DNA of 64,000 bases, from contig NZ_VMNW02000016.1 in assembly GCF_007713735.2 (NCBI RefSeq), positions 62,001 to 126,000 of the forward strand, in the 5' to 3' direction. Every line of letters begins with the position of its first letter. The stretch's first letter is position 1. Positions 25,230 through 34,520 of the stretch are shown piece by piece. A program made the translations under genes and the position numbers. This stretch comes from Amycolatopsis acidicola. Its GTDB lineage: Bacteria > Actinomycetota > Actinomycetes > Mycobacteriales > Pseudonocardiaceae. The notes beneath the pieces were generated by a model, which did not search any database, was not told the DNA's origin, and worked only from the letters and a program-made list of their open reading frames with translations.

Positions 25230-26603
25230 ATGACGACGGAACCGAGACCTCGTTCGAACCTCCGGCAACGGCATGTCCGCATGATCGCGCTCGGCGGCAT
25301 CATCGGCGCCAGTCTGTTCATCGGGAGCGGCGCGGTGATCCACACCGTGGGGCCCGCGGCTGTGTTGTCTTATGCGATCGGCGGCCTCCTGGTCGTGCTG
25401 GTGATGCGCATGCTCGGCGAAATGGCCGCGGCCTCACCGCGGCTGGGCTCGTTCATGGAGTACGCCCGCGAAGCGCTCGGCGGCTGGGCGGGATTCACGA
25501 TCGGCTGGCTGTACTGGTACTTCTGGGTCGGCGTGGTGGCTTTCGAAGCCGTCGCCGGGGCGAAGATCCTGGTCGGCTGGGTGCCCGCTGTACCGCAGTG
25601 GGTGTTCTCGCTGGTGCTGATGCTTCTCCTCACCGCGACGAACCTGGCTTCGGCGCGATCGTTCGGGGAGACCGAGTTCTGGCTGGCCTCGATCAAGGTG
25701 GCCACCATCGTCGTGTTCCTCGTGCTGGGCGTGCTGTTCGTACTGGGCTGGTGGCCGCACGGCACGTTCTCGGTCGGCAATATCGGGCTCGACGGATTCT
25801 TCGCCACCGGCGGGTTTTCGGTCGTGCACGGCGTGGTGATCGTGATCTTCTCCTATTTCGGTACCGAGATCGTGACAATCGCCGCCGCGGAATCCGATGA
25901 GCCCGCGAAGGCCGTCACCAATGCGACCACCACCACGGCGTGGCGGGTAATCCTGTTCTACGTGGGCTCGGTGGCGCTGATCGTGATGATCACGCCCTGG
26001 CGCGACGTCCCGACCGACACCAGCCCCTTCGCCGCCGCGTTCGGCCGGTTCGGTATCCCGGCCGCCCAGACGATCGTCAGCGTTGTGGTGCTCACCGCGG
26101 CCCTGTCCGTGCTGAATTCCGGTCTGTATACGGCTTCTCGCATGCTGTTCGCGCTCCGGCGGCACCAGTGGGCACCGCGCTGGATCGCCGACACGAGCCG
26201 GCGCGGGGTGCCGTGGAAGGCGATCCTGTTGTCCACCGTGGTGGGCTACGTCGCGGTGATCATGAGCTACGTAGCCCCGGACACCATCTTCTATTTCATC
26301 ATCAACTCGGCGGGCGCGGTGGCCTTGTTCGTGTACGCCATCATCGCGGGCTCCCAGCTGAAGATGCGCCGCACCCTCGAAACCGAATCGCCCGAGCTGC
26401 TCACGTTGCGAATGTGGGGCTATCCGTGGCTGACATGGGTCACCCTTGCCGGGACGCTCGCCGTGGTGATCTCGATGCTGTTCGTCGAGGATGCCCGCTC
26501 GCAGTTGTCCCTGAGCGTGATCAGCCTGGCGGTGATCCTGCTGCTGTATCCCTTGGTGCGCCGTCGATCCCGCTCGCGGTCGAACGCAGCGGTTCCCTCA
26601 TAG
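25230..26603 (+). CDS. APC-family amino acid permease
   Basis: A 457-residue, 12-helix transporter of the GabP/AnsP type. The first helix carries the substrate-contact motif MIALGGIIGASLFIGSGAVI; GEMAAASPRLGSFMEYAREA and TEIVTIAAAESDEPAKAVTN are typical loops. The ATG at 25230 has no clear ribosome-binding site. It should import a neutral or gamma-amino acid with protons. It is convergent with the peroxidase, and a strong hairpin separates them. Confidence 0.9.
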   Translation: MTTEPRPRSNLRQRHVRMIALGGIIGASLFIGSGAVIHTVGPAAVLSYAIGGLLVVLVMRMLGEMAAASPRLGSFMEYAREALGGWAGFTIGWLYWYFWVGVVAFEAVAGAKILVGWVPAVPQWVFSLVLMLLLTATNLASARSFGETEFWLASIKVATIVVFLVLGVLFVLGWWPHGTFSVGNIGLDGFFATGGFSVVHGVVIVIFSYFGTEIVTIAAAESDEPAKAVTNATTTTAWRVILFYVGSVALIVMITPWRDVPTDTSPFAAAFGRFGIPAAQTIVSVVVLTAALSVLNSGLYTASRMLFALRRHQWAPRWIADTSRRGVPWKAILLSTVVGYVAVIMSYVAPDTIFYFIINSAGAVALFVYAIIAGSQLKMRRTLETESPELLTLRMWGYPWLTWVTLAGTLAVVISMLFVEDARSQLSLSVISLAVILLLYPLVRRRSRSRSNAAVPS

Positions 26604-26664
26604 TCCGTCAAAGCCATAGTCAGTCAAAGCCATAGTCAGAGTCGCCGTAGACCTGTGCGGCGCG

Positions 26665-26696
26665 GGTGAAACGCTCGTCCGGCCGAGCGTTTCACC
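26665..26696. terminator. Bidirectional hairpin between permease and peroxidase
   Basis: The perfect 13-base arms GGTGAAACGCTCG (26665-26677) and CGAGCGTTTCACC (26684-26696) enclose a 6-base loop. The position between convergent genes fits a terminator for both. A 16-base direct repeat (AGTCAGTCAAAGCCAT-like) at 26603-26640 lies just before it. Confidence 0.75.
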
Positions 26697-26739
26697 GCGT
26701 CACCGCCCTTTCCGCCTCACCGTCCGGTGCCCCGCGAAC

Positions 26740-28224
26740 TCACCGTTCGTCGATCACCCCCGCGATGCGCAGCAGTGCCGCGAGGTCGAAATCGCGGTCA
26801 CCGAGCGCGAGCGTCGGCCGCCAGGCGGGGAACGCCGAGCGGTACGAGGTCGGGTCGGCGTCGAGGATGCCGATGAGCACCTCGGCCACCAGTCGGCTGC
26901 CGACGGGGCCGAGGTGCCGCCCGTCCGCCAGCACCTCGGCCTCCTTCAGGACGTAGTACCAGAGGTAGACCGGCCCCTCGGTGCCCAGCTGCTCGTCGGT
27001 CAGCGGGACTTCTCCGATCTTCCTCGCCACGTCCTGCCCGGATGGCAGACCCTGCGTCTCGCTGCGCAGCAGATTCCTGACCACCAGCGAAGCGACCGGC
27101 CGCGCGAGCGCGCCGTCCTTGGCGCCGGGCACCGCACTGACCGGCAGATCGAGCAGCTGGCTGTTCAGCGTCGCGTCGATCCGCTTGGCGTACTGCGGCT
27201 TCTTCCGCTGCCCGACGTCGAAGAACAAGGTGAAGTCGAGCGCGTGTTCGGCGTCGACCGGGCCGCCGCGGAGGTCGATGCGCGGGGTGGTCCCGGCCTC
27301 CGGGTCGTCCGGGAAGATCTTGCCGGTGAAGTTCTCGTTGACGCGGTAGCTCGAGCGCACCGTCGGATGCCCGAACCGGAAGGCGGCGACGGCGAACTCC
27401 GCGGGGATGAACGGCCACCTGCCCGGACGGTAGAACTTCGGGCCGTGGCTTTCGACATCCCGCACCACGGCCGCGTCGGCCACCGTCGGCAGGAACTGGT
27501 GCACGATGACCCACTGGTAGTGCCAGCGGACCAGTTGCTGCGCCTTCGCGAACAGGTCGTTGTAGTAGTTGTCGACGTCGAGCAGCTGCTCGAGGGTGGC
27601 GCCGGGCTGCTCGTCGTCCGGCTCGTCCGGCGGCTTCGGCGCCAGGTGTTCCCCCAGCGCGTCGGTGATCTTCCCCGCCTGCACCAGATCCACGACCCGG
27701 TTGTGGAACTTGATCATCGCCAGGTGCAGCTGGGCGAGGATGAGGTTCTCGTCGTTGCGCGGGTCACCGATCAGGGCCACGCCGTCGTCCGTGCGGGCGA
27801 GATCGACCCCCTCACGCGAATGCCTCAGCTTGGTGCCGTGGGACTTCGGGTCGTACAGATGACCGCTCACCACCGGGCCGGTGCCGTACACGTTGTCCAT
27901 GTCGAGCCGGGGCGAGCGGAAGTCCACCAGCCCGTTCGGATCCGCCTGGCGGTCGAACGAGGAGGTGGCGTCGAGCGTGAGGTCGTGGTCGATGAACTGG
28001 CCGAAGTACGTGAAACCGGAAGGGAATCCGCGGTTCTGCTGGTCGTCGGTGGTCTGCCCGCCGTCCATGAGGCCGCCGGGCAGGCCGAACCGTTTGGCCA
28101 TCTCCAGCCCGGTCGGCTTGCGGGCCTGCAGATCCGGGAACATCCGGCCGAAACTGCCCGCGGTGCCGGACGTTCCCGGCGGGATGGTCAGACCGCGCGA
28201 CAAAGAACCATGTGCCGTAGACAT
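26740..28224 (-). CDS. Haem peroxidase of the animal (peroxidase-cyclooxygenase) superfamily
   Basis: A 494-residue protein. The distal site is His80 in YFGQFIDHDLTLD, with GDPRNDENLILAQLHLAMIK after it, and the likely proximal ligand is His286 in FRFGHPTVRSSY. This matches bacterial members of the animal peroxidase superfamily. No signal peptide is seen. It stands alone. Bacterial relatives oxidise halides, phenols or lipids; the substrate here is unknown. The 250 bases upstream of its ATG show no gene. Confidence 0.9.
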   Translation of the reverse strand: MSTAHGSLSRGLTIPPGTSGTAGSFGRMFPDLQARKPTGLEMAKRFGLPGGLMDGGQTTDDQQNRGFPSGFTYFGQFIDHDLTLDATSSFDRQADPNGLVDFRSPRLDMDNVYGTGPVVSGHLYDPKSHGTKLRHSREGVDLARTDDGVALIGDPRNDENLILAQLHLAMIKFHNRVVDLVQAGKITDALGEHLAPKPPDEPDDEQPGATLEQLLDVDNYYNDLFAKAQQLVRWHYQWVIVHQFLPTVADAAVVRDVESHGPKFYRPGRWPFIPAEFAVAAFRFGHPTVRSSYRVNENFTGKIFPDDPEAGTTPRIDLRGGPVDAEHALDFTLFFDVGQRKKPQYAKRIDATLNSQLLDLPVSAVPGAKDGALARPVASLVVRNLLRSETQGLPSGQDVARKIGEVPLTDEQLGTEGPVYLWYYVLKEAEVLADGRHLGPVGSRLVAEVLIGILDADPTSYRSAFPAWRPTLALGDRDFDLAALLRIAGVIDER

Positions 28225-28477
28225 GTTTCACTCCTGAAAAGAGCAGGTGGGAACCAGCACGCGGACGCGGCTGTTCCGCGCACGTGCCGAGAGGAAGGTG
28301 TGTCCTACGCGAACGTCAGGAAATCAGTACTGTCAAAGGTAGCCCCCATCGTGAAAAAGCCATGCTCAGCCGCTTGCCCCCGCAAGTGACGAACAACCCC
28401 AGTGCTCTGCACGCTACCAACAAACGGCACGTTCGCCAAGCGATATCGCCGAATACGACGGCAGTTCGCCCGATCGA

Positions 28478-29295
28478 CTAATTCGGTCCTTTGTAGACTA
28501 TTTTAGCAGGACTACGCAACTTTCGTTCCCCCACAAGGAAAGCCGCCAGTTCCTTGCCTTCTTCCACGACCTCCGCGCGTTCGCTGCGGGAGAAGCGGCG
28601 CAGCGGACGAACAACCACAGCATCGTCTTCCACCGTCCAGGTCGCTGAGACACGGCCGTCGACCAACACGAAGCGCGCACCCGCGACGGACAGCCCACGG
28701 TGCGCGTCATCGATGATGCGAGTGCGGTACTGATAGCCGAGGACCACATAGTGGAAGGCGGTCAGAAACCTAACAGTGGCAGGCATTTCCGGCTCCGGAC
28801 GCGGCGCGCCGGGGAGGTTGATCAGCTCGCGGCCGCGCTCGTCGCGAAACGTCACCAGCCGGTCGCGGACCGAGGCCACCGCGGCAGGCAATCCGGCCAC
28901 GCCGGACCGCGCGGAGATCAGCGACGGTCCTGGGCCCGAACGCGGCGCGATAACGGAGCACCAGCGCTTCGCCCGCGGGGTCCCGGCGTGAGAAGGCAGG
29001 TGTGCGCAGCGCGATGATTTCGTCTTGGCTGGAAAGGGAAATCGAGCCGCTCGGCCCCGAAGGTGCCCGCTGGGCGAGTTGCTGATCGCCGCCCTGATTC
29101 CGATGGCGCCGGTGCCGCCGCGCGGGATCGACTCCGTCGAGTTCGCCGCGATAGACGCCGAGAACCCGTTGGCGCAGCATGGCTTCGTGCCGGGCGCGCA
29201 CGTCCGGGTCGAACCGCCGGGACGTCGGCACGGTCGAGCAGGTACTGCCGGGCGAGGGTGGTCCGGTTGGGAGCGCGATCGTCCAAAGTGGTCAT
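28478..29295 (-). pseudogene. Decayed AlkZ-like winged-helix DNA-binding protein
   Basis: Three frames together resemble the actinobacterial winged-helix/AlkZ-like DNA glycosylase family. The start (29295) reads MTTLDDRAPNRTTLARQYLL, then the N-terminal domain is mostly missing. Near 29000-28890 another frame gives EALVLRYRAAFGPRTVADL, and 28900-28478 gives RLVTFRDERGRELINLPGAP, then RTRIIDDAHRG, FVLVDGRVSATWTVE and LRRFSRSERAEVVEEGKEL. An intact protein would be about twice as long. Its start codon overlaps the stop of the exporter gene (ATGA), so it was once the second gene of that operon. Confidence 0.65.
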
Positions 29296-30749
29296 CGCTG
29301 GAGAGTGTCCCCGGAAATGCGGTCAGTTCCCGTCCTCTGCAACGACGCGTCCACGGTTTTCCGCCGTGGCAACAGGAGGCTGGTCAGCAGAGCCGCGGCG
29401 AAGAGCGCGAGGCCGAGGAAGAGCGCCGCTTCGGTGGCGGCCGCGAAACCCTCGCCCGCGGCCAGCCCGCCGAAGAACACGGTGCCGGCGGTGGCCGGTC
29501 CCGCGGCCGTGCCGAGCTGGACGACGGTGTTCACCACCCCGGAGGCCGCGCCCGCTTCGGCGGCGGCGACTCCCTCGATGGTGATCAGCATCAGCGACGA
29601 CGCGCCGAGGCCGAGCCCGGCGCCGTAGAGCAGGATCGGGCCGGTCAGCGCCCACGGCGTGAGCCCGTCCCCGATCGACGCCACCACGGCGATCACCCCG
29701 CCGGTGGCGGCCATCAGCGCCAGCAGGCCGAACATCGGCAGCCTGCGCCCGAGCTTCGGTGCCAGCGGCATGCCGATCCCGTTGCCCAGCACGATTCCCA
29801 CCGTCGCGGGCAGCATCGTGAACGCCGTCTTCAGCGGCGAGTAGCCCAGGCCGTTCTGAAGGTGCAGGGTCAGTACGAAGAACGCGCCCATCCCGCAGTA
29901 GAAAACCAACATGATGAGCAGGCCCACGGGCAGCTGACGGTGCCGGAAAAGCGTGGGCGGCACCAGCGGGGTGCGCCCCCTGCGTTGTTGGAACCGTTGC
30001 CACACAACGAAGAGCGCGATCAGCGGGACGGCTGCGGCCAGTACCGCGAAGATCCACGCCGGCCAGCCCAGCTCACGTCCCTGGACGAGTGGGTAGAGCA
30101 AGGCCAGCGAAGCCGCCGCGAGGATCGCCGCAGCCGGCACGTCCACGCCGACGCCCTCGCGGCCGCGGCGGCGAGGCAGCACGAACGCCGCTCCGACCGC
30201 CGCGATCAGCGCGAACGGCACGTTGACGAAGAAGATCGCGCGCCATTGCCAGCCGAACAGGTCCGCCTGCGTGAGCAGGCCGCCGAGCAGCGGGCCGGCG
30301 AGGCCGCCGAGTGGGAACGTCGCGCCGAAGAATCCCATCGCCCGGCCCTGTTCGGCCGGCGGGAACTCGGCGTGGATGAACGACAGCACCTGCGGCACCA
30401 TCAGCCCCGCGCACACGCCCTGTGCCACGCGCGAAACGAGCAGCGCCGTGACGTCGGGCGCGGTGCCCGCGGCGAGCGAAGCGGCGCCGAAGCCCGCTGT
30501 GCCCAGCACGAACAGCGCGCGGTGGCCGAACCGGTCGCCGAGGCGGCCGCCGGTGATGAGCGTGGCGGCGAACGCGAGCGTGTAGCCCGTGGCCGTCCAC
30601 TGGAGCGCCGAAGGGGCGGCGCCGAGGTCACGTTGGATGACCGGCAGCGCGATCGTGACGATCTGGCTGTCGACCATGTCCATGAACACCGCGGTCAGCA
30701 GCAGGGCCAGCGCGGCCCAGCGTCTGGGATAAGGCCGGATTCCCGTCAT
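29292..30749 (-). CDS. DHA2-type (EmrB/QacA) multidrug efflux MFS transporter
   Basis: A 485-residue protein with about 14 helices. The motifs FMDMVDSQIVTIALPVIQRD (motif D1), GGRLGDRFGHRALFV (motif A) and FFGATFPLGGLAGPLLGGLL (motif C) mark the DHA2 family. It should export drugs or toxic metabolites with proton antiport. It is divergent from a TetR regulator with an 80-base gap carrying a dyad. The downstream coupled gene is a pseudogene. Confidence 0.9.
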   Translation of the reverse strand: MTGIRPYPRRWAALALLLTAVFMDMVDSQIVTIALPVIQRDLGAAPSALQWTATGYTLAFAATLITGGRLGDRFGHRALFVLGTAGFGAASLAAGTAPDVTALLVSRVAQGVCAGLMVPQVLSFIHAEFPPAEQGRAMGFFGATFPLGGLAGPLLGGLLTQADLFGWQWRAIFFVNVPFALIAAVGAAFVLPRRRGREGVGVDVPAAAILAAASLALLYPLVQGRELGWPAWIFAVLAAAVPLIALFVVWQRFQQRRGRTPLVPPTLFRHRQLPVGLLIMLVFYCGMGAFFVLTLHLQNGLGYSPLKTAFTMLPATVGIVLGNGIGMPLAPKLGRRLPMFGLLALMAATGGVIAVVASIGDGLTPWALTGPILLYGAGLGLGASSLMLITIEGVAAAEAGAASGVVNTVVQLGTAAGPATAGTVFFGGLAAGEGFAAATEAALFLGLALFAAALLTSLLLPRRKTVDASLQRTGTDRISGDTLQR

Positions 30750-30751
30750 GC

Positions 30752-30795
30752 GGCGAGTGTCATCCGTTCGACTGAGTTTGTCAAACAGATGAATG
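30752..30795. promoter_or_regulatory. Candidate TetR operator in the exporter/TetR gap
   Basis: GTTTGTCAAAC is an 11-base dyad (arms GTTTG/CAAAC). It is framed asymmetrically by the outer inverted arms TCATC (30759-30763) and GATGA (30788-30792). It lies between the divergent DHA2 exporter and TetR genes, the usual site for a TetR repressor that senses the exported compound. Confidence 0.45.
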
Positions 30796-30829
30796 ATTAA
30801 TTTCCCCGGCCGGATGGCAGAATGGGATC

Positions 30830-31462
30830 ATGAGTACCGACAAGGGGCGCCGCGCGCCCGCGCCGCACGAACGCCAGCGAGACCCGGAGCGGACGAAGGC
30901 GCGCATCCTGGAGGCCGCGATCCAGGAGTTCTCCGCGAAGGGGTTCGCCGGCGCGCGGGTGTCCGCAATCGCCGCTCGAGCCGGGGTGAACCAGCAGCTC
31001 ATCGCCTACTACTTCGACGGAAAGGAAGGGCTGTACCGCGAGATCGGCCGGCAGTGGCGGGCCTACGAGTCGGAGGCGTTCCCCGACGACATGGAGCTGC
31101 CGGAGCTGGTCAAGCACTACGTGGGCGCGAGCGTCGACCCGCGGCTCGGTGGGCGCCTGCTGGCGTGGGAAGGCCTGGCGGACACGGGCGAGGACGACGA
31201 AGAAGGGCGGGAGCGCAACGCCCGGCTGGCCCAAGAAGTGGCGGCGATGCGCAAACGGCAGGAGTCGGGCGAAATCGACGACCGGTTCGATCCGGCCGCG
31301 CTCGTGCTGATCGGGATGAGCGCGGGGAACGCGCTCGCGGTCTACCCGCAACTGGCGCGCGGCCTCTTCGGCGAGGACGCCGATCCGGCGGACGTGGCGG
31401 AGCGCTATGGGGATGAACTGGCGCGGTTCATCGGGTTGCTTGTGCGGAAGGCTCGGTCATAG
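30830..31462 (+). CDS. TetR-family regulator
   Basis: A 210-residue protein with the TetR helix-turn-helix (KARILEAAIQEFSAKGFAGA, VSAIAARAGVNQQLIAYYFD) and a helical ligand domain. It is divergent from the DHA2 exporter, which it probably represses. No strong ribosome-binding site is visible; GAATGGGATC precedes the ATG. It carries a long polar N-terminal stretch before the helix-turn-helix. Confidence 0.9.
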   Translation: MSTDKGRRAPAPHERQRDPERTKARILEAAIQEFSAKGFAGARVSAIAARAGVNQQLIAYYFDGKEGLYREIGRQWRAYESEAFPDDMELPELVKHYVGASVDPRLGGRLLAWEGLADTGEDDEEGRERNARLAQEVAAMRKRQESGEIDDRFDPAALVLIGMSAGNALAVYPQLARGLFGEDADPADVAERYGDELARFIGLLVRKARS

Positions 31463-31840
31463 CGCCGTGGGGGCCGGGGCGGCCGGGGAGTCGGCTTCGA
31501 AAACGTTTAGCTGTCCCAGGCGACGACTCGGTCGTCCTCGAGCTGCACCTCAGCCGTGACGAATTCTCTGGAAGCGTCGGCCGGTCGCATTTTCTTCCAC
31601 CGACTCCGCCGCGAGAACCCGCTTGGGCTAGCCGATGTACTTGTCCTCTACCGGTGGCGCTGATCACCGCCGCGATCTCCGTTCCGCCGCTTCCGTGGTG
31701 CGATCAAGATCTATCCGGTCGCCGACGGAGATCGGTTACACGGGGCCGGTGCTATGCGGGAGAGGTCCGGGGGTTTCCAGTCGGCTGCTCGGATATCGTC
31801 GAGTACGCAGTTCACTGGGCCCGCGTGAAGGAGACCGTTC
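31463..31840. other. Gap with no supported gene
   Basis: The 378 bases contain no convincing ORF. On the complementary strand 31510-31590 reads FVTAEVQLEDDRVVAWDS and a stop, which looks like the last residues of a vanished gene, but nothing upstream continues it. AAGGAGACC at the right end is the ribosome-binding site of the SEFIR gene. Confidence 0.4.
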
Positions 31841-32999
31841 GTGCGTGTGTTCGTTTCTTACACCCATGACGATGACCGGCATCGTCAGGACGTTCATGAG
31901 TTCGCCGAGTTCCTGGTGGCCCAGGGCATCGAAACGGATCTGGACTCCTGGACGGGTACCAGCCGGCAGGATTGGCACGTTTGGGCCACCAAGCACATGT
32001 CCGATGCCGACTTCGTGCTCGTCGTCGCTTCGACCGGATACCGCGCGATGGGCGACGGGCTGGGCCCTGCTGGCCAGAATCGTGGCGGGCAGTCGGAAGC
32101 GGCATTCCTGCGGGACCGTCTGCAAGTAACCGGGCCGCGTGGACCCAGAGGATCCTGCCGTCGTGCTGCCTGGTCACAGCGTGGATGAGATCCCGCTGTT
32201 CCTCCAGCCTTACACGAACGACCACTACCGGGTGGACTCGTTCACGGTGGAAGGTGCCGAAGGGCTGCTCCGCGCGATTACCGGCCAGGCCGCGTACATC
32301 AAGCCGCGCCTGGGAAATCTGGTCCGGCTGCCACCTCGGGTCGAGTCCCGCGGCGAGCCTTCATGGCGTTTGCTGCCGGAACCGGCTCCCGTACTGTGGA
32401 TGGACGAACTGTTCCGCCAGAGCTATCGACCGCAAAAAGCCACCGTCGAACTCCATCTCGCACCGGCCGAGCCGCGTAGTCTGCTGGGGCTTCGGCGGCT
32501 TCAGCAACTCGCCGAAGAGCTGGCCGGGCTGGGCCGCGCGAAAGGACTCTTCACACAGCGCCAAGGACTTGAGATCGACTTCTCGGACCAGGCTGCTTGG
32601 GCCTACTCGAAAGACTGGAGGACAGGCGAAGCCGGCCTTCTGGTGCACAGGCGCGGCCAGCGAACGTGCTGGTTCAACCTGCCCGATGCGAAGCTCGGGT
32701 GGATCCTCGACGAAGCAGACCTTGCCAAGCAGCTCACACGCCACATTCTCGCGCTCCTCCGCATCGCCATCGAAGCGCCGGACGAACTGGCTCCAGCCAT
32801 CGGGCTGGAACCGACGACCACTGTACGCATCGGCCACCTGAGCGAGGCGTCCGCGACCAGCGCATCTTTCCCGATGGGGCATCGGAACCGGGTCCGGATC
32901 GACCCCGTGGAAGCGCTTTCCGTCCACGACCTCCAAGCCCGGACGGCCAGCGTCGCCGATGAGCTCGTGGCAGGGCTCGCTCAGCCTTTCCGGCTTTAG
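31841..32999 (+). pseudogene. SEFIR-domain protein broken by two nearby frameshifts
   Basis: The GTG at 31841 (after AAGGAG) opens an N-terminal SEFIR domain: VFVSYTHDDDRHRQDVHEFA, DLDSWTGTSRQDWHVW, MSDADFVLVVASTGYRAM and QSEAAFLRDRLQ. Near 32126 the frame must move to read SNRAAWTQRILP, and near 32160 again to read VVLPGHSVDEIPLFLQPYTN. The rest (to 32999) is a continuous 260-residue C-terminal region of unknown fold. Both shifts look like one missing base each. SEFIR domains are TIR-like signalling modules found in bacterial conflict and regulatory proteins. It is either a recent pseudogene or a sequence error. Confidence 0.75.
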
Positions 33000-33613
33000 A
33001 AATCCCTGTCCGCGGCCAGGCGGCGCAGCTTCTCCAACGCGCGGTGCTGCCGGACCCGCACGTTGCCCGCCGTGATGCCCAGCGCGGCGCCGGTCTCCGC
33101 CGCGGACAGGCCGACCACGATCCGCAGGACGAGGATCTCCTGCTGGTCCGCGGGCAGAGTCGCGAGCAAGCTGCCGAGCTGGGCGCCCAAGTCCGCGTTC
33201 AGCACATGCGTCTCGGGCTGGCTCTCGACTGGGCCGAACTCCGGGAGTTCAGGTACCGGGTTCGCGCGCTCCCTGGCGATCACCCGGAAGGCGTCGGCGA
33301 CCTTGTTCGCCGCGATCGCCCGCACCAGGAACAGGAACGAGCCGCCGCGGTCCTGGTACCGGGGAAGCGCTTTCAGGACCGCGAGGCACGCCTCCTGGGC
33401 CACGTCATCGGCGGACAAGTACGACAGGTCGCGGCCACCGATGCGGGCCCGGCAGTAGCGGCGGACCACGGGCTTGAGTGTCTCCAACAGAGCCCTCACC
33501 GCGCCGGACTCGCCCGTGCGCGCGGCAGCCACGAGTGGGCCGATGGTTTCGCTCACCGGCCGGCCGGGCCCTCGCGGGGAAGCCCGCCGCACGGCCAGTT
33601 CCGCAGTGGTCAT
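32996..33613 (-). CDS. ECF-type RNA polymerase sigma factor (ShbA-like)
   Basis: A 205-residue sigma factor. Region 2 is LSADDVAQEACLAVLKALPR with FLFLVRAIAANKVADAFR; region 4 is LPADQQEILVLRIVVGLSAA and ALGITAGNVRVRQHRALEKL. This resembles the ShbA group of actinomycetes, which controls housekeeping sigma (hrdB) transcription in Streptomyces. GGGAG lies before the ATG. Its start overlaps the stop of a small membrane protein gene (ATGA). It converges on the SEFIR gene with a four-base overlap. Confidence 0.88.
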   Translation of the reverse strand: MTTAELAVRRASPRGPGRPVSETIGPLVAAARTGESGAVRALLETLKPVVRRYCRARIGGRDLSYLSADDVAQEACLAVLKALPRYQDRGGSFLFLVRAIAANKVADAFRVIARERANPVPELPEFGPVESQPETHVLNADLGAQLGSLLATLPADQQEILVLRIVVGLSAAETGAALGITAGNVRVRQHRALEKLRRLAADRDF

Positions 33614-33879
33614 CGGCCCACTCCCGCCGCGATCCGCATCCGCATCCGCATTTCGCGTACCTGCTGGCACGGCGCCCTGTCAAGGCCGAGCGTTACCGGC
33701 AGCCTTCCCCGGCCCAGCGACAGATTCCGGCCCTCCTCGTCGCGGCGGGCGACGGCGACCAGACTCAAGCCCCGTTCCATCGAGCTGGACACCGGCAGCA
33801 GCGGGAGCGAGTAGGTCGACAGCGCCGCCCACACATACAGGCAGGCGCCCAGCACGAGTGCGATGATCAGCGCGGTCAT
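33610..33879 (-). CDS. Small single-pass membrane protein coupled to the sigma factor
   Basis: An 89-residue protein: one N-terminal helix (MTALIIALVLGACLYVWAAL) and a basic, Arg/Met-rich cytosolic-type tail ending in MRMRMRIAAG. GGGAGGTGGG precedes the ATG. The TGA overlaps the sigma-factor ATG, so the two are made together. Size and position suggest a membrane partner or anti-sigma-like factor, but there is no anti-sigma zinc motif. The family is not recognised. Confidence 0.6.
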   Translation of the reverse strand: MTALIIALVLGACLYVWAALSTYSLPLLPVSSSMERGLSLVAVARRDEEGRNLSLGRGRLPVTLGLDRAPCQQVREMRMRMRIAAGVGR

Positions 33880-34520
33880 GGTTCAGCCCACCTCCCTGTT
33901 GGAATGACGGATGACGGCGATCCACGCGGTCGTGCGGCGGCCCTGTTCCCGCACTGGCAAGGCAAATTGCTGACGGATCCCGGTGAGCAGGGTGGACTGC
34001 GCGCGATCATCGGCGGGCCGTCGTCCGCGACGGACCAACCCACGAACGCGACCTTTTCGGCGAAGACGGCTCGCAGCTGGACCGAGCTGAGCGTCACGTC
34101 CTGCGTTCGCGGCCGGGAACCGTTCGCGTTGCGGGCGTTGCAGGGCGCAGTAGCCGCCGATCAGGTTGATCGGCAGCACGTTGACGAGCGCGGTGCTGGG
34201 CCCGCCCGAGGCTGCGTCGGCGAGTTCCATGACTTCCTCCGGGGTGGTGAGTCGGTTGCCGGGGTAATCGGGCCGCCGGACCACCGTGTTGCCGGGTGGC
34301 AGTTGTTGTCCTGAATTTGTCCGTTAACCGGTCACCAGAAATCCCGTTTTCCTCAAATCAGGAACCGGACGCTGTCGGTTAAATCATGGACATTTCCTGT
34401 TCAGGCGTCGAAAACGGTAGCGGAATCGTCGCCCGAGGCGATCACGAGACGTGATACGCCGACGCACCCCTGGGCCGAAACCGTGATCGCCCCTTGAGCA
34501 ACAGCGGAAAGAGTGTTGCG
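33880..34520. other. Gap with no confidently supported gene
   Basis: Some 640 bases without a clear gene. On the minus strand VMELADAASGGPSTALVNVL and PINLIGGYCALQRPQRERF (about 34230-34130) look protein-like, and the downstream frame changes, so this may be a degraded gene. The stretch 34300-34480 is less GC-rich and contains GTTAACCGG-like dyads, probably the promoter area of the TIR gene at 34521. Confidence 0.35.

Noticed and set aside
29025-30800. Long plus-strand frame rich in Arg, Glu, Gln and His
   Set aside because: It is the antisense shadow of the DHA2 exporter; its composition is typical of the complement of hydrophobic codons.
31428-31667. Minus-strand ORF of 79 codons after the TetR gene
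   Set aside because: It overlaps the TetR end and has Ser/Arg-rich non-coding composition; only the alternate-frame tail VQLEDDRVVAWDS looks real, which is too little to call.
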